This document shows, in pieces, positions 6,905-15,793 of a stretch of DNA of 64,000 bases. The notes beneath the pieces were generated by a model. It ran no database searches, was not told where the DNA came from, and worked only from the letters and a program-made list of their open reading frames with translations. The stretch comes from JAGNKE01 sp965230245 (GTDB lineage Bacteria; Pseudomonadota; Alphaproteobacteria; Micavibrionales; Micavibrionaceae). Position numbers and translations under genes: made by a program. The stretch spans positions 1,426,001 to 1,490,000 of the forward strand of contig OZ246000.1 in NCBI GenBank assembly GCA_965230245.1, given 5' to 3'. The first letter of the stretch is position 1; each line of letters begins with the position of its first letter.

Positions 6905-9064
6905 ATGGGTGAATACGCGGACCTCAAAAAGTCGATTGAGGCATATTATCCTGATTACGATAAAGACCTTCTGCAACAGGCACACGACTTCGCCGAGGAA
7001 ATGCATGAAGGACAATTCCGTTCGTCCGGTGAGCCCTATTACCTGCATCCTTTGGCCGTCGCCAATATCCTTGCCGAAATGCACATGGATATGACAACCA
7101 TTATCACCGCCATACTCCATGATACGCTCGAAGACACAAAAGCGACCTTTGACGTCCTCGCCGATAAATTCGGTAAAGACGTGGCTGACCTGGTCAACGG
7201 CGTAAGCAAGCTGACACGGATTGAAAGCCAGACGCTCGAAGGAAAACAGGCGGAAAACTTCCGTAAGCTCCTTCTTGCCATGTCCGAAGATATCCGCGTG
7301 CTGCTCGTCAAGCTCGCAGACCGCCTTCATAACATGCGCACGATTGACGGCTTTAGCAGACAGGATAAGCGCGTGCGTGTGGCCATGGAAACGCTGGATA
7401 TTTACGCGCCGCTGGCCGAACGTGTAGGCGTTCATATGATCAAGGCGGAACTTGAAGATTTATGCTTTGCGGAGATTAACCCTGAGGCGCGCGAAAGTAT
7501 AACCAACCGCCTGACATTCCTGAGAAAAGAGGGGGGCAGCGTTGTCGAGGATATCATCACTGAACTGACCTCGAGTTTGAAAGAGTCTGGAATCGAAGCC
7601 GATGTCACGGGTCGTGAAAAAACCCGCTACTCCATTTGGAAGAAAATGCAGCGGAAAAATGTCACCTTCGAACAGCTCTCCGACATTATGGCGTTCCGCG
7701 TCATCGTGAAGGATCTGGATAAATGCTATCAAGTGCTCGGCGTCCTGCACAGCAAATATCACAGTGTGCCGGGCCGGTTTAAGGATTATATCTCGACCCC
7801 GAAACCAAACGGCTACCGCTCGATCCATACAACGATTATCGGCCCGAAACGCCAGCGCATCGAAGTACAGATCAGAACAGAAGAAATGCATCAGGAAGCA
7901 GAGCTTGGTGTCGCTGCACATTGGGCTTATAAAAGCGGCACGAAAGCCGATATCAAGGACATTAAAAAATATCGCTGGCTGCGCGACCTGCTGGATATTC
8001 TCGAACAGGAAGCCAGACCAGAAGACTTTCTGGAGCATACAAAGCTCGAACTCTTTCAGGATCAGGTCTTCGTCTTCTCGCCAAAGGGCGACCTTATTGA
8101 AATGCCGAACGGGGCAACCCCGATCGATTTCGCATACGCTATCCACTCGGACATCGGCAACAAATGTGTGGGTGCGAAAATCAATGGCCGTATCGCGCCG
8201 TTGAATACAAAACTCGGAAACGGAGATCAGGTCGAAATCATCACCGCCAAGGCACAAAGTCCGTCTCCGACATGGGAACGGTTTGTGGTCACAGGCAAGG
8301 CACGCTCCCACATTCGCCGCTTCATCCGCCAGCAGCAGCGTGACGAATTCATTACTCTCGGCAAGGCAATGATCCAGAAAGTCTTTAGACAGGAAGGCTA
8401 TGAATTCACGGAAAAAGCTATCGGGGGTGTCCTGAAAAGCTTCAACGCCGATAACAACGAAGATATCTATGCCGGCATAGGCTCCGGCGTTCTCGTCGCA
8501 CGAGATGTCTTTAAAACCATCTTCCCGAGCCACAAAACAAAAATCGTATCCCGCCCCGCCGAAGATATGGACGCATCTTTACGCGTCAAAACGGCCGGAC
8601 AAGATAAACCGATGCCCATTAAGGGTCTGATCCCCGGCATGGCCGTTCACTTCGCGCGCTGTTGTCACCCGCTCCCCGGTGACCGCATTGTCGGGATCGT
8701 CACAACGGGCAAGGGCGTGACAGTGCATACAATCGATTGCGAAACCTTGGAAACTTTTGCGGATACCCCCGAACGCTGGCTCGATGTCTCATGGGGTGAC
8801 GGCGGACCGGACTCACCCGAAGCGCATGTTGGTCGCCTGAACATGACATTTTCGAACGAGCCGGGCGCACTGGCCTCGCTCTCGACGGTCATCGCGAGAA
8901 ACGGCGGAGATATCACCAACTTCAAAATAACACACCGCTCGCTCGATTTCTGGGAAGTAATCCTCGATGTCTACGTAAAGGACATCAAGCACCTAAACAA
9001 CGTGATCGCCGCATTGCGTGCGACACCGTCGATTGTCTCTGTCGAACGCGCAAGAGGGCGTTAG
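6905..9064 (+). CDS. rsh: Bifunctional (p)ppGpp synthetase/hydrolase (Rsh)
   Basis: 719 residues with all domains of a long RelA/SpoT homologue in order: HD hydrolase (HDTLEDT near residue 76; FRKLLLAMSEDIRVLLVKLADRLHNMRT), synthetase (RVIVKDLDKCYQVLGVLH, PNGYRSIHTT), TGS (VFVFSPKGDLIEMPNGATPIDFAYAIHSDIG), zinc-finger region (HFARCCHPLPGD) and C-terminal ACT domain. Both catalytic halves appear intact, so it likely makes and degrades the stringent-response alarmone, as the single Rsh of alphaproteobacteria does. It stands alone between the rpoZ terminator and the convergent apt gene. Confidence 0.95.
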   Translation: MGEYADLKKSIEAYYPDYDKDLLQQAHDFAEEMHEGQFRSSGEPYYLHPLAVANILAEMHMDMTTIITAILHDTLEDTKATFDVLADKFGKDVADLVNGVSKLTRIESQTLEGKQAENFRKLLLAMSEDIRVLLVKLADRLHNMRTIDGFSRQDKRVRVAMETLDIYAPLAERVGVHMIKAELEDLCFAEINPEARESITNRLTFLRKEGGSVVEDIITELTSSLKESGIEADVTGREKTRYSIWKKMQRKNVTFEQLSDIMAFRVIVKDLDKCYQVLGVLHSKYHSVPGRFKDYISTPKPNGYRSIHTTIIGPKRQRIEVQIRTEEMHQEAELGVAAHWAYKSGTKADIKDIKKYRWLRDLLDILEQEARPEDFLEHTKLELFQDQVFVFSPKGDLIEMPNGATPIDFAYAIHSDIGNKCVGAKINGRIAPLNTKLGNGDQVEIITAKAQSPSPTWERFVVTGKARSHIRRFIRQQQRDEFITLGKAMIQKVFRQEGYEFTEKAIGGVLKSFNADNNEDIYAGIGSGVLVARDVFKTIFPSHKTKIVSRPAEDMDASLRVKTAGQDKPMPIKGLIPGMAVHFARCCHPLPGDRIVGIVTTGKGVTVHTIDCETLETFADTPERWLDVSWGDGGPDSPEAHVGRLNMTFSNEPGALASLSTVIARNGGDITNFKITHRSLDFWEVILDVYVKDIKHLNNVIAALRATPSIVSVERARGR

Positions 9065-9099
9065 CCGTAAACGCAAGAAAAGCGCACCAAAAGCAGGAA

Positions 9100-9648
9100 T
9101 TATCCCGCCTTGCGTGCGCCGTCAGAAAAAGGGTCAAGCGGCGCCTTCACAAGCTCCTTGAACGGGAAGTCCAGTTTTTCAGCGCCTTTGAGCTCAAACA
9201 GCTCAAGAATACAAATACTTAAAGCAATTTCGCCGCCCAGTTTGCGCACTAAATCACCCGTCGCTCGCATAGTACCACCCGTGGCCAGAAGGTCATCCAC
9301 GATCACAACGCGTGTACCGCTCTCGATCAGTCCTTCTTGAACCTCTATCGTATCCGTGCCGTATTCTAACTCGTAATCTTGCCCGATCACTTTACCCGGC
9401 AACTTTCCCTTTTTGCGAACCATGCCGAACGGAACGCGGAGCTTCTGAGCAACCGACAACCCCGTAATAAAACCGCGAGACTCAATACCGAGAATAATAT
9501 CCGGATTTTCCGACTTCGCCATTTCGGCCATCTCACCAGCGATATGCGCCCAGACATCGGGCTTCAAAAGAATGGATTGAATGTCATAGAAATTAATACC
9601 CGGTTTCGGAAAATCCGCAACGACATCAATATGATCGAGAATATTCAT
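9100..9648 (-). CDS. apt: Adenine phosphoribosyltransferase
   Basis: 182 residues. The PRPP-binding signature VVIVDDLLATGGTM is present, with IESRGFITG upstream and the PKPGINFYDI N-terminal segment typical of Apt. It converts adenine and PRPP to AMP. Adenine released by methylthioadenosine cleavage would feed it, linking it to the methionine salvage operon at 55.7-58.7 kb. Transcription converges on rsh with a 35-bp gap. Confidence 0.95.
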   Translation of the reverse strand: MNILDHIDVVADFPKPGINFYDIQSILLKPDVWAHIAGEMAEMAKSENPDIILGIESRGFITGLSVAQKLRVPFGMVRKKGKLPGKVIGQDYELEYGTDTIEVQEGLIESGTRVVIVDDLLATGGTMRATGDLVRKLGGEIALSICILELFELKGAEKLDFPFKELVKAPLDPFSDGARKAG

Positions 9649-9767
9649 GAAAAATCCCTTATCTCATGCATGGAAAACTATTTCGGCCCTCAGACCATTT
9701 TTTCTTTCGCCCCGCCACGTGCTGATATACAGTGGCAGCAACGGATAACAAAAACACTTTATAGCGA

Positions 9768-10388
9768 ATGTTCAAGCGGCGCAAACCCCTATCGACAATG
9801 GATAACCTGAAACAGTTTTTCTGGCCGTCTATGGGGTGGAAACGCGCAACGCGATACGTGATCAACAGATTGGTCAGGGTTGCAGATACAACGCATAAAA
9901 TTGCACTGGGTCTGGCAATCGGCGCGGCTGTTTCATTTACACCTCTTGTTGGAACGCATTTTATTCAGGCCGGCATTATCTCCTTTATCCTGCGCGGCAA
10001 TGTCTTTTCCGCAATGATCGGCACATTTGTTGGAAACCCGTGGACCTTCCCGTTCATGTGGTGGGCAGGTTTCAGTTTCGGAAGTTTCCTGTTCTCCGTT
10101 TTCGGCTTCGAAGGGGCAGACTCTTTGCCCGATGACGTTACGCTTGCTGTTGTTTGGGAATTAGTACAAACGGACTTCCTCTCGCTGTTCCTGCCGTGGA
10201 TGATGGGCGGATACTTGCTCGCGGCTCTGGCTATTCCCTTTTACTACATTCCGTTCTATTTCTTCGTGCGCGGCGCAAAACAGGCAAGAAAGAAAGCCAA
10301 AGAAAAGCGAATAAAGGAAAAACGCGAACGTCTTAAAGAAGAACGCCGCCAAAAACAAGCCGCGGAACAGGCAAACTCAAGCGCATGA
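9768..10388 (+). CDS. DUF2062 family membrane protein
   Basis: 206 residues. Hydrophobic segments near residues 44-76, 85-110 and 133-170 include the DUF2062 pattern (ALGLAIGAAVSFTPLVGTH and GTFVGNPWTFPFMWW). The C-terminal 40 residues are strongly basic and probably helical (KKAKEKRIKEKRERLKEERR). Function of the family is not established. The stop overlaps acpS by 4 bases (ATGA), suggesting translational coupling. An in-frame ATG at residue 11 (9798) is an alternative start. Confidence 0.8.
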   Translation: MFKRRKPLSTMDNLKQFFWPSMGWKRATRYVINRLVRVADTTHKIALGLAIGAAVSFTPLVGTHFIQAGIISFILRGNVFSAMIGTFVGNPWTFPFMWWAGFSFGSFLFSVFGFEGADSLPDDVTLAVVWELVQTDFLSLFLPWMMGGYLLAALAIPFYYIPFYFFVRGAKQARKKAKEKRIKEKRERLKEERRQKQAAEQANSSA

Positions 10389-10792
10389 TCATTGGCATCG
10401 GAAACGACATCGTCGACATCAACAGAATTGAAAAAGCGTTAAAACGTCACGGCACCCGTTTCGAAGAGAAGTGCTTCACCGAACATGAGCGAAAAAAAGC
10501 ATCCCGCCGTCTAAATGCCGGAACAAAAGCACATGTACTGGCCAAACGGTTCGCCGCAAAAGAAGCGTGCGCCAAGGCCCTTGGAACAGGGTTTTCCGAA
10601 CAAGTCTTCTTCAAGGATATTGGTGTTATTGAAGACGATGCGGGAAGGCCGTTCCTGAAACTTACGGGCGGGGCACTGGCAAAGCTGCACGAACTGACAC
10701 CAGACGGTCTGGAGCCTGTCCTGCATCTTAGTCTCTCGGATGAACCGCCCATCGCGCAGGCTTTTGTAATTATTGAAGCCCGCCGGATATAA
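10385..10792 (+). CDS. acpS: Holo-[acyl-carrier-protein] synthase
   Basis: 135 residues with the AcpS signature GIGNDIVDINRIEKAL at the N terminus (metal-binding aspartate) and KRFAAKEACAKALGTG (conserved FAxKEA helix). The enzyme transfers 4'-phosphopantetheine from CoA to acyl carrier protein. It follows the DUF2062 gene with a 4-base overlap and precedes lepB-rnc-era, a common alphaproteobacterial arrangement. Confidence 0.95.
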   Translation: MIIGIGNDIVDINRIEKALKRHGTRFEEKCFTEHERKKASRRLNAGTKAHVLAKRFAAKEACAKALGTGFSEQVFFKDIGVIEDDAGRPFLKLTGGALAKLHELTPDGLEPVLHLSLSDEPPIAQAFVIIEARRI

Positions 10793-10866
10793 ATTTATCT
10801 GCTTAACGCCTGTCAGACAGAAATCTTCGCTGGTATTTGCACCACATATAAGGTAAACCCGAATTC

Positions 10867-11805
10867 ATGTCAGAATACAGTGATAAAAAGAATAAAGAGT
10901 TCGAAACCTCCGACGCTGCGCAGGACGATCAAGAACAAGATCAAGCCCTCGAAGATGGCGAAGAACAGGATGACGAAAAGAAAAAACCTGTCCTGATGGA
11001 AAAGGGCGAACTCGGCGAATTGGCAAAAACGGCATTAATGGCCGTCGCAATTGCTTTGATCATCCGCACGCTTTTATTCGAACCCTTTAATATTCCTTCA
11101 ACATCCATGAAGCCGACATTGCTGGTCGGTGATTATCTGTTCGTCTACAAACCCGAATACGGTTACAGCCGCTTTTCCTTTCCTTTTGGATTGGCGCCGA
11201 TGCAGGGACGCGTCTGGGGCGCTGAGCCGGAGCGCGGTGATGTGATCGTCTTTGCCCAGCCCGCAAACACATATGTAAGTTTCATTAAACGCGTCGTCGG
11301 CTTGCCCGGTGATCGCATACAGGTCAGAAACGGGCGTCTTTACATCAACGGTGACATAATCCCGCGTGAATTCGTGACCAAAACCGTCGAAACGGATGAG
11401 ACTGGAAATGAGGTCGAAATGACCGAATATATCGAAACGCTTCCCGGAGGTGTCATACACAGCATCTATGAAGAGACGGACAATGCACCGCTCGACAATA
11501 CAGAGGAATACGTCGTACCCGAAGAACATTATTTTGTGATGGGCGATAACCGCGATAACTCGCAAGACAGTCGCGTGAAATCCATGGTCGGTTTCGTTCC
11601 GCTCGAAAATATTGTCGGCCGAGCAGACTTCCTGTTCTTCTCAACCAACCATTACGCAAAGCTCTTCGAAGTCTGGAAATGGCCTTGGTCTATTCGCTAT
11701 AACCGCATGTTTATGGATATTGATCCGATCCGCCCGGAAGAAGCGGAAGAGATGACCGGGAGCAAAGATACACCTGCCGAAGACGCAGAAGGCTCTCGGG
11801 GATAG
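10867..11805 (+). CDS. lepB: Signal peptidase I
   Basis: 312 residues. After an acidic cytoplasmic N terminus of about 45 residues there is one transmembrane segment (about 53-70). Catalytic Ser80 sits in FNIPSTSMKPTL and Lys141 in FIKRVVGLPGD, the serine/lysine dyad of type I signal peptidases; the box GDNRDNSQDSR follows near residue 225. It removes signal peptides from exported proteins, including the many secreted proteins encoded in this window. It is followed after 18 bases by rnc. The C-terminal 30 residues are acidic and probably disordered. Confidence 0.95.
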   Translation: MSEYSDKKNKEFETSDAAQDDQEQDQALEDGEEQDDEKKKPVLMEKGELGELAKTALMAVAIALIIRTLLFEPFNIPSTSMKPTLLVGDYLFVYKPEYGYSRFSFPFGLAPMQGRVWGAEPERGDVIVFAQPANTYVSFIKRVVGLPGDRIQVRNGRLYINGDIIPREFVTKTVETDETGNEVEMTEYIETLPGGVIHSIYEETDNAPLDNTEEYVVPEEHYFVMGDNRDNSQDSRVKSMVGFVPLENIVGRADFLFFSTNHYAKLFEVWKWPWSIRYNRMFMDIDPIRPEEAEEMTGSKDTPAEDAEGSRG

Positions 11806-11823
11806 GAAGGCGCTGTTATCGCT

Positions 11824-12498
11824 ATGGCTGATCCGCATAAAACATTTCAAAATAAAATCGGCTACACTTTTTCAGATAAAAATCTCCTGCAAACCGCGCT
11901 GACACATTCCAGCGTTCGGAAAAAAGAAAATTACGAAAGACTGGAATTTCTGGGTGACCGCGTTTTAGGCGTCGTGGTAGCCGAACTGCTCTATCACCGT
12001 TTCCCTGACGAAGCCGAAGGAGATTTGGCAAAGCGCTTGTCTTCTTTGGTGCAGGGCGCGACTCTGGCAAAACTCGCCATAGAAATTGAACTGCCCGCGC
12101 ATGTTATCTTGTCCGAAGCGGAAAAAGAAGCGGGCGGCAGCGAAAATGAAAATATTCTGGCCGATGTGTACGAAGCGGTGATCGGCGCACTATACCTCGA
12201 CGGCGGCCTGGAGCCGTGTAAAAAACTCATCCATGCGCAATGGGCAAACATCCTTGATGTAATGATAAAACCGCCCATGCATCCGAAAACCGAATTGCAG
12301 GAATGGGCGCAAAGTCTTGGCATCGGTCTGCCTGCATACGAGGTCACAGGGCAGAGTGGCCCCGATCACGCACCGGTATTTGAAATCACACTCTCCGTCG
12401 AGGGGCAAGACCCCGTAAAGGCCGAAGGGCGCTCCCGCGCCGAAGCAGAAAAAACGGCGGCAAAAGCAATGATAAAAAAACTGAAAGCACAAAAGTGA
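11824..12498 (+). CDS. rnc: Ribonuclease III
   Basis: 224 residues. The nuclease signature ERLEFLGDRVLG and the second acidic motif ADVYEAVIGALYLDGG are both present, followed by a C-terminal double-stranded RNA binding domain (from about residue 155, HPKTELQEWAQ to AEKTAAKAMIKKL). It cleaves structured RNAs, including rRNA precursors, and could act on the retron RNA, though nothing here shows that. The stop overlaps era by 4 bases. Confidence 0.95.
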   Translation: MADPHKTFQNKIGYTFSDKNLLQTALTHSSVRKKENYERLEFLGDRVLGVVVAELLYHRFPDEAEGDLAKRLSSLVQGATLAKLAIEIELPAHVILSEAEKEAGGSENENILADVYEAVIGALYLDGGLEPCKKLIHAQWANILDVMIKPPMHPKTELQEWAQSLGIGLPAYEVTGQSGPDHAPVFEITLSVEGQDPVKAEGRSRAEAEKTAAKAMIKKLKAQK

Positions 12499-13424
12499 AT
12501 ACATCTTCAGAAGAAAACAATCAGAATACCAACGCTCAGAAATGCGGCTTCGTGACCGTCATTGGCCTGCCGAATGCGGGAAAATCAACACTGATCAATA
12601 ACATCGTCGGCTCTAAGGTATCCATCGTCACCCAGAAGGTGCAGACAACTCGCACAAAAGTCTTGGGCATTGTTGTAAAAGATGAAACGCAAATCATTCT
12701 GGTCGACACGCCCGGTATCTTTAGCCCCAAAAAGACACTGGAAAAATCAATGGTCAAGGCGGCTACAGACAGCATAGACGACGGTGATTACGTGCTGCAC
12801 ATCGTCGATGTGAATAAAAAAAATCTGCTTGAGGAAAACCGGCGCATCATAAAACTTCTGGAAGATCGAAAAAACGTTCTGCTTGCGCTGAACAAGATCG
12901 ATAAAATCGACAAGGAAAAACTGCTGGAGATAACCGTGCAGTTTAACGAAGCGTTTCCCTACCTTGAAACCTTTATGATCTCTGCGCTCAAAGACAAAGG
13001 TGTAGACAAAATCACCGAATACCTCAGGCAAAACCTCCCTGATGGTGTGTGGCTTTTCCCTGAAGACCAGATGAGCGACATGCCTCTACGCCTGATGGCC
13101 GCAGAAATTACGCGCGAAAAAATCTTCCGCCAACTGCATCAGGAACTTCCGTATTCAATCATGGTCGATACAGAAAAATGGGAAAATTTTGAAGATGGGA
13201 GTGTTAAAATTTCTCAAGTCGTGTATGTTGAAAAAGATAGCCAAAAAGCAATCGTCTTGGGAAAAGGCGGTAGTCGAATTAAGGAAATAGGCAAGCAATC
13301 CAGAATGGATTTGGCCGAACTTCTCGACACAAACGTGCATTTGAAAATATTTGTCAAAGTGCATGAAAAGTGGTCGGAACATCCTGACACCTATAAGAAA
13401 ATTGGCTTGGAATTTCTGGGGTAA
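12495..13424 (+). CDS. era: GTPase Era
   Basis: 309 residues. The GTP-binding motifs are complete: GLPNAGKSTLINN (P loop), QTTRTKVLG (switch I), DTPGIF (G3) and NKID (G4). A C-terminal KH domain follows with VVYVEKDSQKAIVLGKGGSRIKEIG. Era binds the 3' end of 16S rRNA during 30S assembly. Start ATG/GTG region overlaps the rnc stop. The last third is more AT-rich than the neighbouring genes. Confidence 0.95.
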   Translation: MNTSSEENNQNTNAQKCGFVTVIGLPNAGKSTLINNIVGSKVSIVTQKVQTTRTKVLGIVVKDETQIILVDTPGIFSPKKTLEKSMVKAATDSIDDGDYVLHIVDVNKKNLLEENRRIIKLLEDRKNVLLALNKIDKIDKEKLLEITVQFNEAFPYLETFMISALKDKGVDKITEYLRQNLPDGVWLFPEDQMSDMPLRLMAAEITREKIFRQLHQELPYSIMVDTEKWENFEDGSVKISQVVYVEKDSQKAIVLGKGGSRIKEIGKQSRMDLAELLDTNVHLKIFVKVHEKWSEHPDTYKKIGLEFLG

Positions 13425-13597
13425 AAGCGGTGAAAGATTTATGTCATGTGGATAAAGGTTTTTTTTATTTTTTTTGACATGACGTAAGTTTATTGAGCCT
13501 GCTATTGTAGTGCTTCTTAATTAAAACCTTTTTTTTTTATTTTGGATCAGCTGGTTACGCTGTTTCCGAAAGCATACATTATATTGTGGAGGATTTT

Positions 13598-14134
13598 ATG
13601 AGCTGGACAGATGAACGTGTTTCCCTTTTGAAAAAGCTTTGGGGTGAAGGCCGTACAGCGGCAGAAATCGCCAAGGAGTTGGGGGAAGGCGTTACAAGAA
13701 ATGCTGTCATCGGAAAGGCTCACAGATTAAAACTTTCAGGGCGGGTCTCTCCCATACAGCAGAATAAAAAGTCTTCTACAAAAACCGTAGAGCGCAAAGT
13801 CGAAAAAGTATCAAAATCGATTCAGGTGGTAAAGCCGCTTGCCGCAGCAGCAGAGCCTGCACCTAATCCGGTGAGTCGCGAAGATCAGGATCTGTTCTCC
13901 TTAATGGATTTGAAGCCAAGAATGTGCCGCTGGCCTGTTGGCGATCCGCAAGACCAAGAATTTGGTTTTTGTGGCTGCGAATGTATCATGGGGCTCCCCT
14001 ATTGTTCAGAACACGCCAAGCAGGCCTATCAGGCGGCTACAAGAAATCGCATTCTGCAAGCGGAAAGTGCAGGCGTTTCTTCTGAGGTCAAAGTAAAATC
14101 TTCATCACGCAAGGCAAAAGAAGCAGCGGGATAA
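13598..14134 (+). CDS. gcrA: GcrA family cell-cycle regulator
   Basis: 178 residues from ATG 13598, preceded by GGAGG at 13588-13592. The N terminus SWTDERVSLLKKLWGEGRTAAEIAKELGEGVTRNAVIGKAHRLKL is the helix-turn-helix of GcrA, which in Caulobacter acts with sigma-70 at methylated promoters. The C-terminal part CRWPVGDPQDQEFGFCGC with GLPYCSEHAKQAYQ carries the conserved cysteines of the sigma-interacting region. GcrA is a hallmark of alphaproteobacteria and is the best taxonomic marker here. Confidence 0.93.
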   Translation: MSWTDERVSLLKKLWGEGRTAAEIAKELGEGVTRNAVIGKAHRLKLSGRVSPIQQNKKSSTKTVERKVEKVSKSIQVVKPLAAAAEPAPNPVSREDQDLFSLMDLKPRMCRWPVGDPQDQEFGFCGCECIMGLPYCSEHAKQAYQAATRNRILQAESAGVSSEVKVKSSSRKAKEAAG

Positions 14135-14258
14135 TAGATCGCTCCAGCCATGAGGGGAGATAATGGGAGAGTCAGCTTGAACAGCGCCATGATTGCGCCT
14201 TAATTGGTAAATACCACGCAAAAAAACTCACAAAAAAACATTTTAATAAGTCTGAAAA

Positions 14259-14292
14259 GGACAGGTAAGAGAGTGATTTTTTACCTGTTTTT
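14259..14292 (+). terminator. Probable terminator in the gcrA-pilin spacer
   Basis: ACAGGTAA at 14261-14268 pairs with TTACCTGT at 14281-14288 and is followed by TTTTTT. The 395-bp spacer between gcrA and the pseudopilin cluster is otherwise very AT-rich and I see no gene in it. Confidence 0.6.
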
Positions 14293-14385
14293 TGCTATAA
14301 AATAGGCGCAAAATCACTTATCACTTCTTTTTTTTGATAAGAAAATAGGAGAAATTTTTTATATTTTTTAAATAAAAACAGTCAC

Positions 14386-14400
14386 TTAATAGATTGTTAA
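14386..14400. promoter_or_regulatory. CtrA-like box upstream of the pseudopilin cluster
   Basis: TTAA at 14386-14389 and TTAA at 14397-14400 are separated by exactly 7 bases, the consensus spacing of CtrA sites in alphaproteobacteria, about 130 bp before the first pseudopilin gene. CtrA controls pilin genes in Caulobacter. The region is very AT-rich, so a chance match is quite possible. Confidence 0.35.
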
Positions 14401-14529
14401 GTTTTTAGCTTGTGATAAATACGATTTAACTAAAATTTTAAGTAATTTTTCACACTTAAAGGTGTATTATGACATTTAGTGTAATTTTATTATGTAATAA
14501 ATTAATGTATTAATGGTGGGTGCCAAAAA

Positions 14530-15741
14530 ATGAGAAAAGAAAACGGTTTCTCCCTTTTAGAGACAGCGCTGATCCTTCTCGTCCTAGGGCTGATAGCGGT
14601 TCCTTACATGCAGCAATATGAGCATTATCTTGCTGAGAGATATACGGCAAAAACCCGTGTGGCGATGTCCACGGTTAATAATGCAATCACAGAATTTTTT
14701 GAACTATACGATCGTTACCCGTGTCCGGCAATTCCGGGAATTGGTGTTGATCAAGATTTGCATGGCCTCGAACAATGTCCTGGCCGCGATATGGATGGTG
14801 ACGGCACACCGATGGCTGCGATGGCCATGGATTCATGTAATCAGGGATATTGTCGGACTGGTGGTCGCGATGCCGACGGTGATGGAAATGATGATGGAGT
14901 CTTTATAGGAACAGTACCTTACATCACGTTGGGAATTCCGTATCAGGAAGCGCTTGATGGCTGGAAAAACAGAATAACATATGTCGTGACCGAGTCATTG
15001 ACGGACTCAGGCACCTTTATCGCCACCAGAGGCAGTATCATGGTCTGGAAGTCTGACGGATCAACGCCGTTAAATTATGGTGACCCTTCGAATCCTTCTG
15101 CCAATCCGAAAGATCAAAACGGTCAGGCAACTGCACACTATGCGTATTTCTCACACGGTGACAATGGGAGAGGCGCATATAACTCTGAAGGTATACGCAT
15201 TGGTGATGTTTGTGACAACACGACGTTCACAGGCGCAGAGATTGCCGCAGCCAGCAAAGATAAAAACGAAATAGAAAACTGCGATAATGATTACGAGTTC
15301 ACATGGGACTCGGAAGCATACTCTCTCGCAGACGGTTTTGATTATTACGACGATCTCTTCGAATTTAGGGATGGAATCCCCTCGGGCGGAACATGGAATT
15401 TTTCAGGCTTCCAGACAGATGTCTTCACAAATTTCGGCGGAAACCTCGGTATCGGAACACCTGATCCGGTCTTCGCGGTTGATGTAAACGGTAACGTTCG
15501 CGCAGCAAGCCTTACAAGAGCGAGCGGATATTGCGAAGATAACGGATCGGATTGTTTTACGGCAGACAAAATCGGCGGTTCCGGCATGAACTGTGGAGCG
15601 AACCCGATGGCCGGCATAGATTCAAGCACAAGCGTGTGTGATGTCTCAATCCCGCTCGGTCGCATAACGGGGGAATGCAGTAGCGGCGAATACGTAACCG
15701 GAATTGATGCGACTGGCGCAGTGATTTGCGAACCGATTTAA
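14530..15741 (+). CDS. Large pseudopilin-like surface protein 1
   Basis: 403 residues. The N terminus MRKENG|FSLLETALILLVLGLI is a class III (type IV prepilin) signal: prepilin peptidase would cut after Gly6, leaving Phe1 and Glu5, followed by the hydrophobic assembly helix. RYPCP near residue 60 and many acidic DxDxDG-like turns follow (possible calcium sites). From residue 306, LGIGTPDPVFAVDVNGNVRA resembles the stalk repeats of phage tail fibres, and a Cys-containing end module follows. It is about three times the length of a major pilin, so a minor pilin or adhesin is likely. First of three tandem paralogues; 52-bp gap to the next. Confidence 0.8.
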   Translation: MRKENGFSLLETALILLVLGLIAVPYMQQYEHYLAERYTAKTRVAMSTVNNAITEFFELYDRYPCPAIPGIGVDQDLHGLEQCPGRDMDGDGTPMAAMAMDSCNQGYCRTGGRDADGDGNDDGVFIGTVPYITLGIPYQEALDGWKNRITYVVTESLTDSGTFIATRGSIMVWKSDGSTPLNYGDPSNPSANPKDQNGQATAHYAYFSHGDNGRGAYNSEGIRIGDVCDNTTFTGAEIAAASKDKNEIENCDNDYEFTWDSEAYSLADGFDYYDDLFEFRDGIPSGGTWNFSGFQTDVFTNFGGNLGIGTPDPVFAVDVNGNVRAASLTRASGYCEDNGSDCFTADKIGGSGMNCGANPMAGIDSSTSVCDVSIPLGRITGECSSGEYVTGIDATGAVICEPI

Positions 15742-15793
15742 CCTTTTAAATAGAGGGAGCTATCTCTGAACAAGACAGAGATAAAATGAAAAA

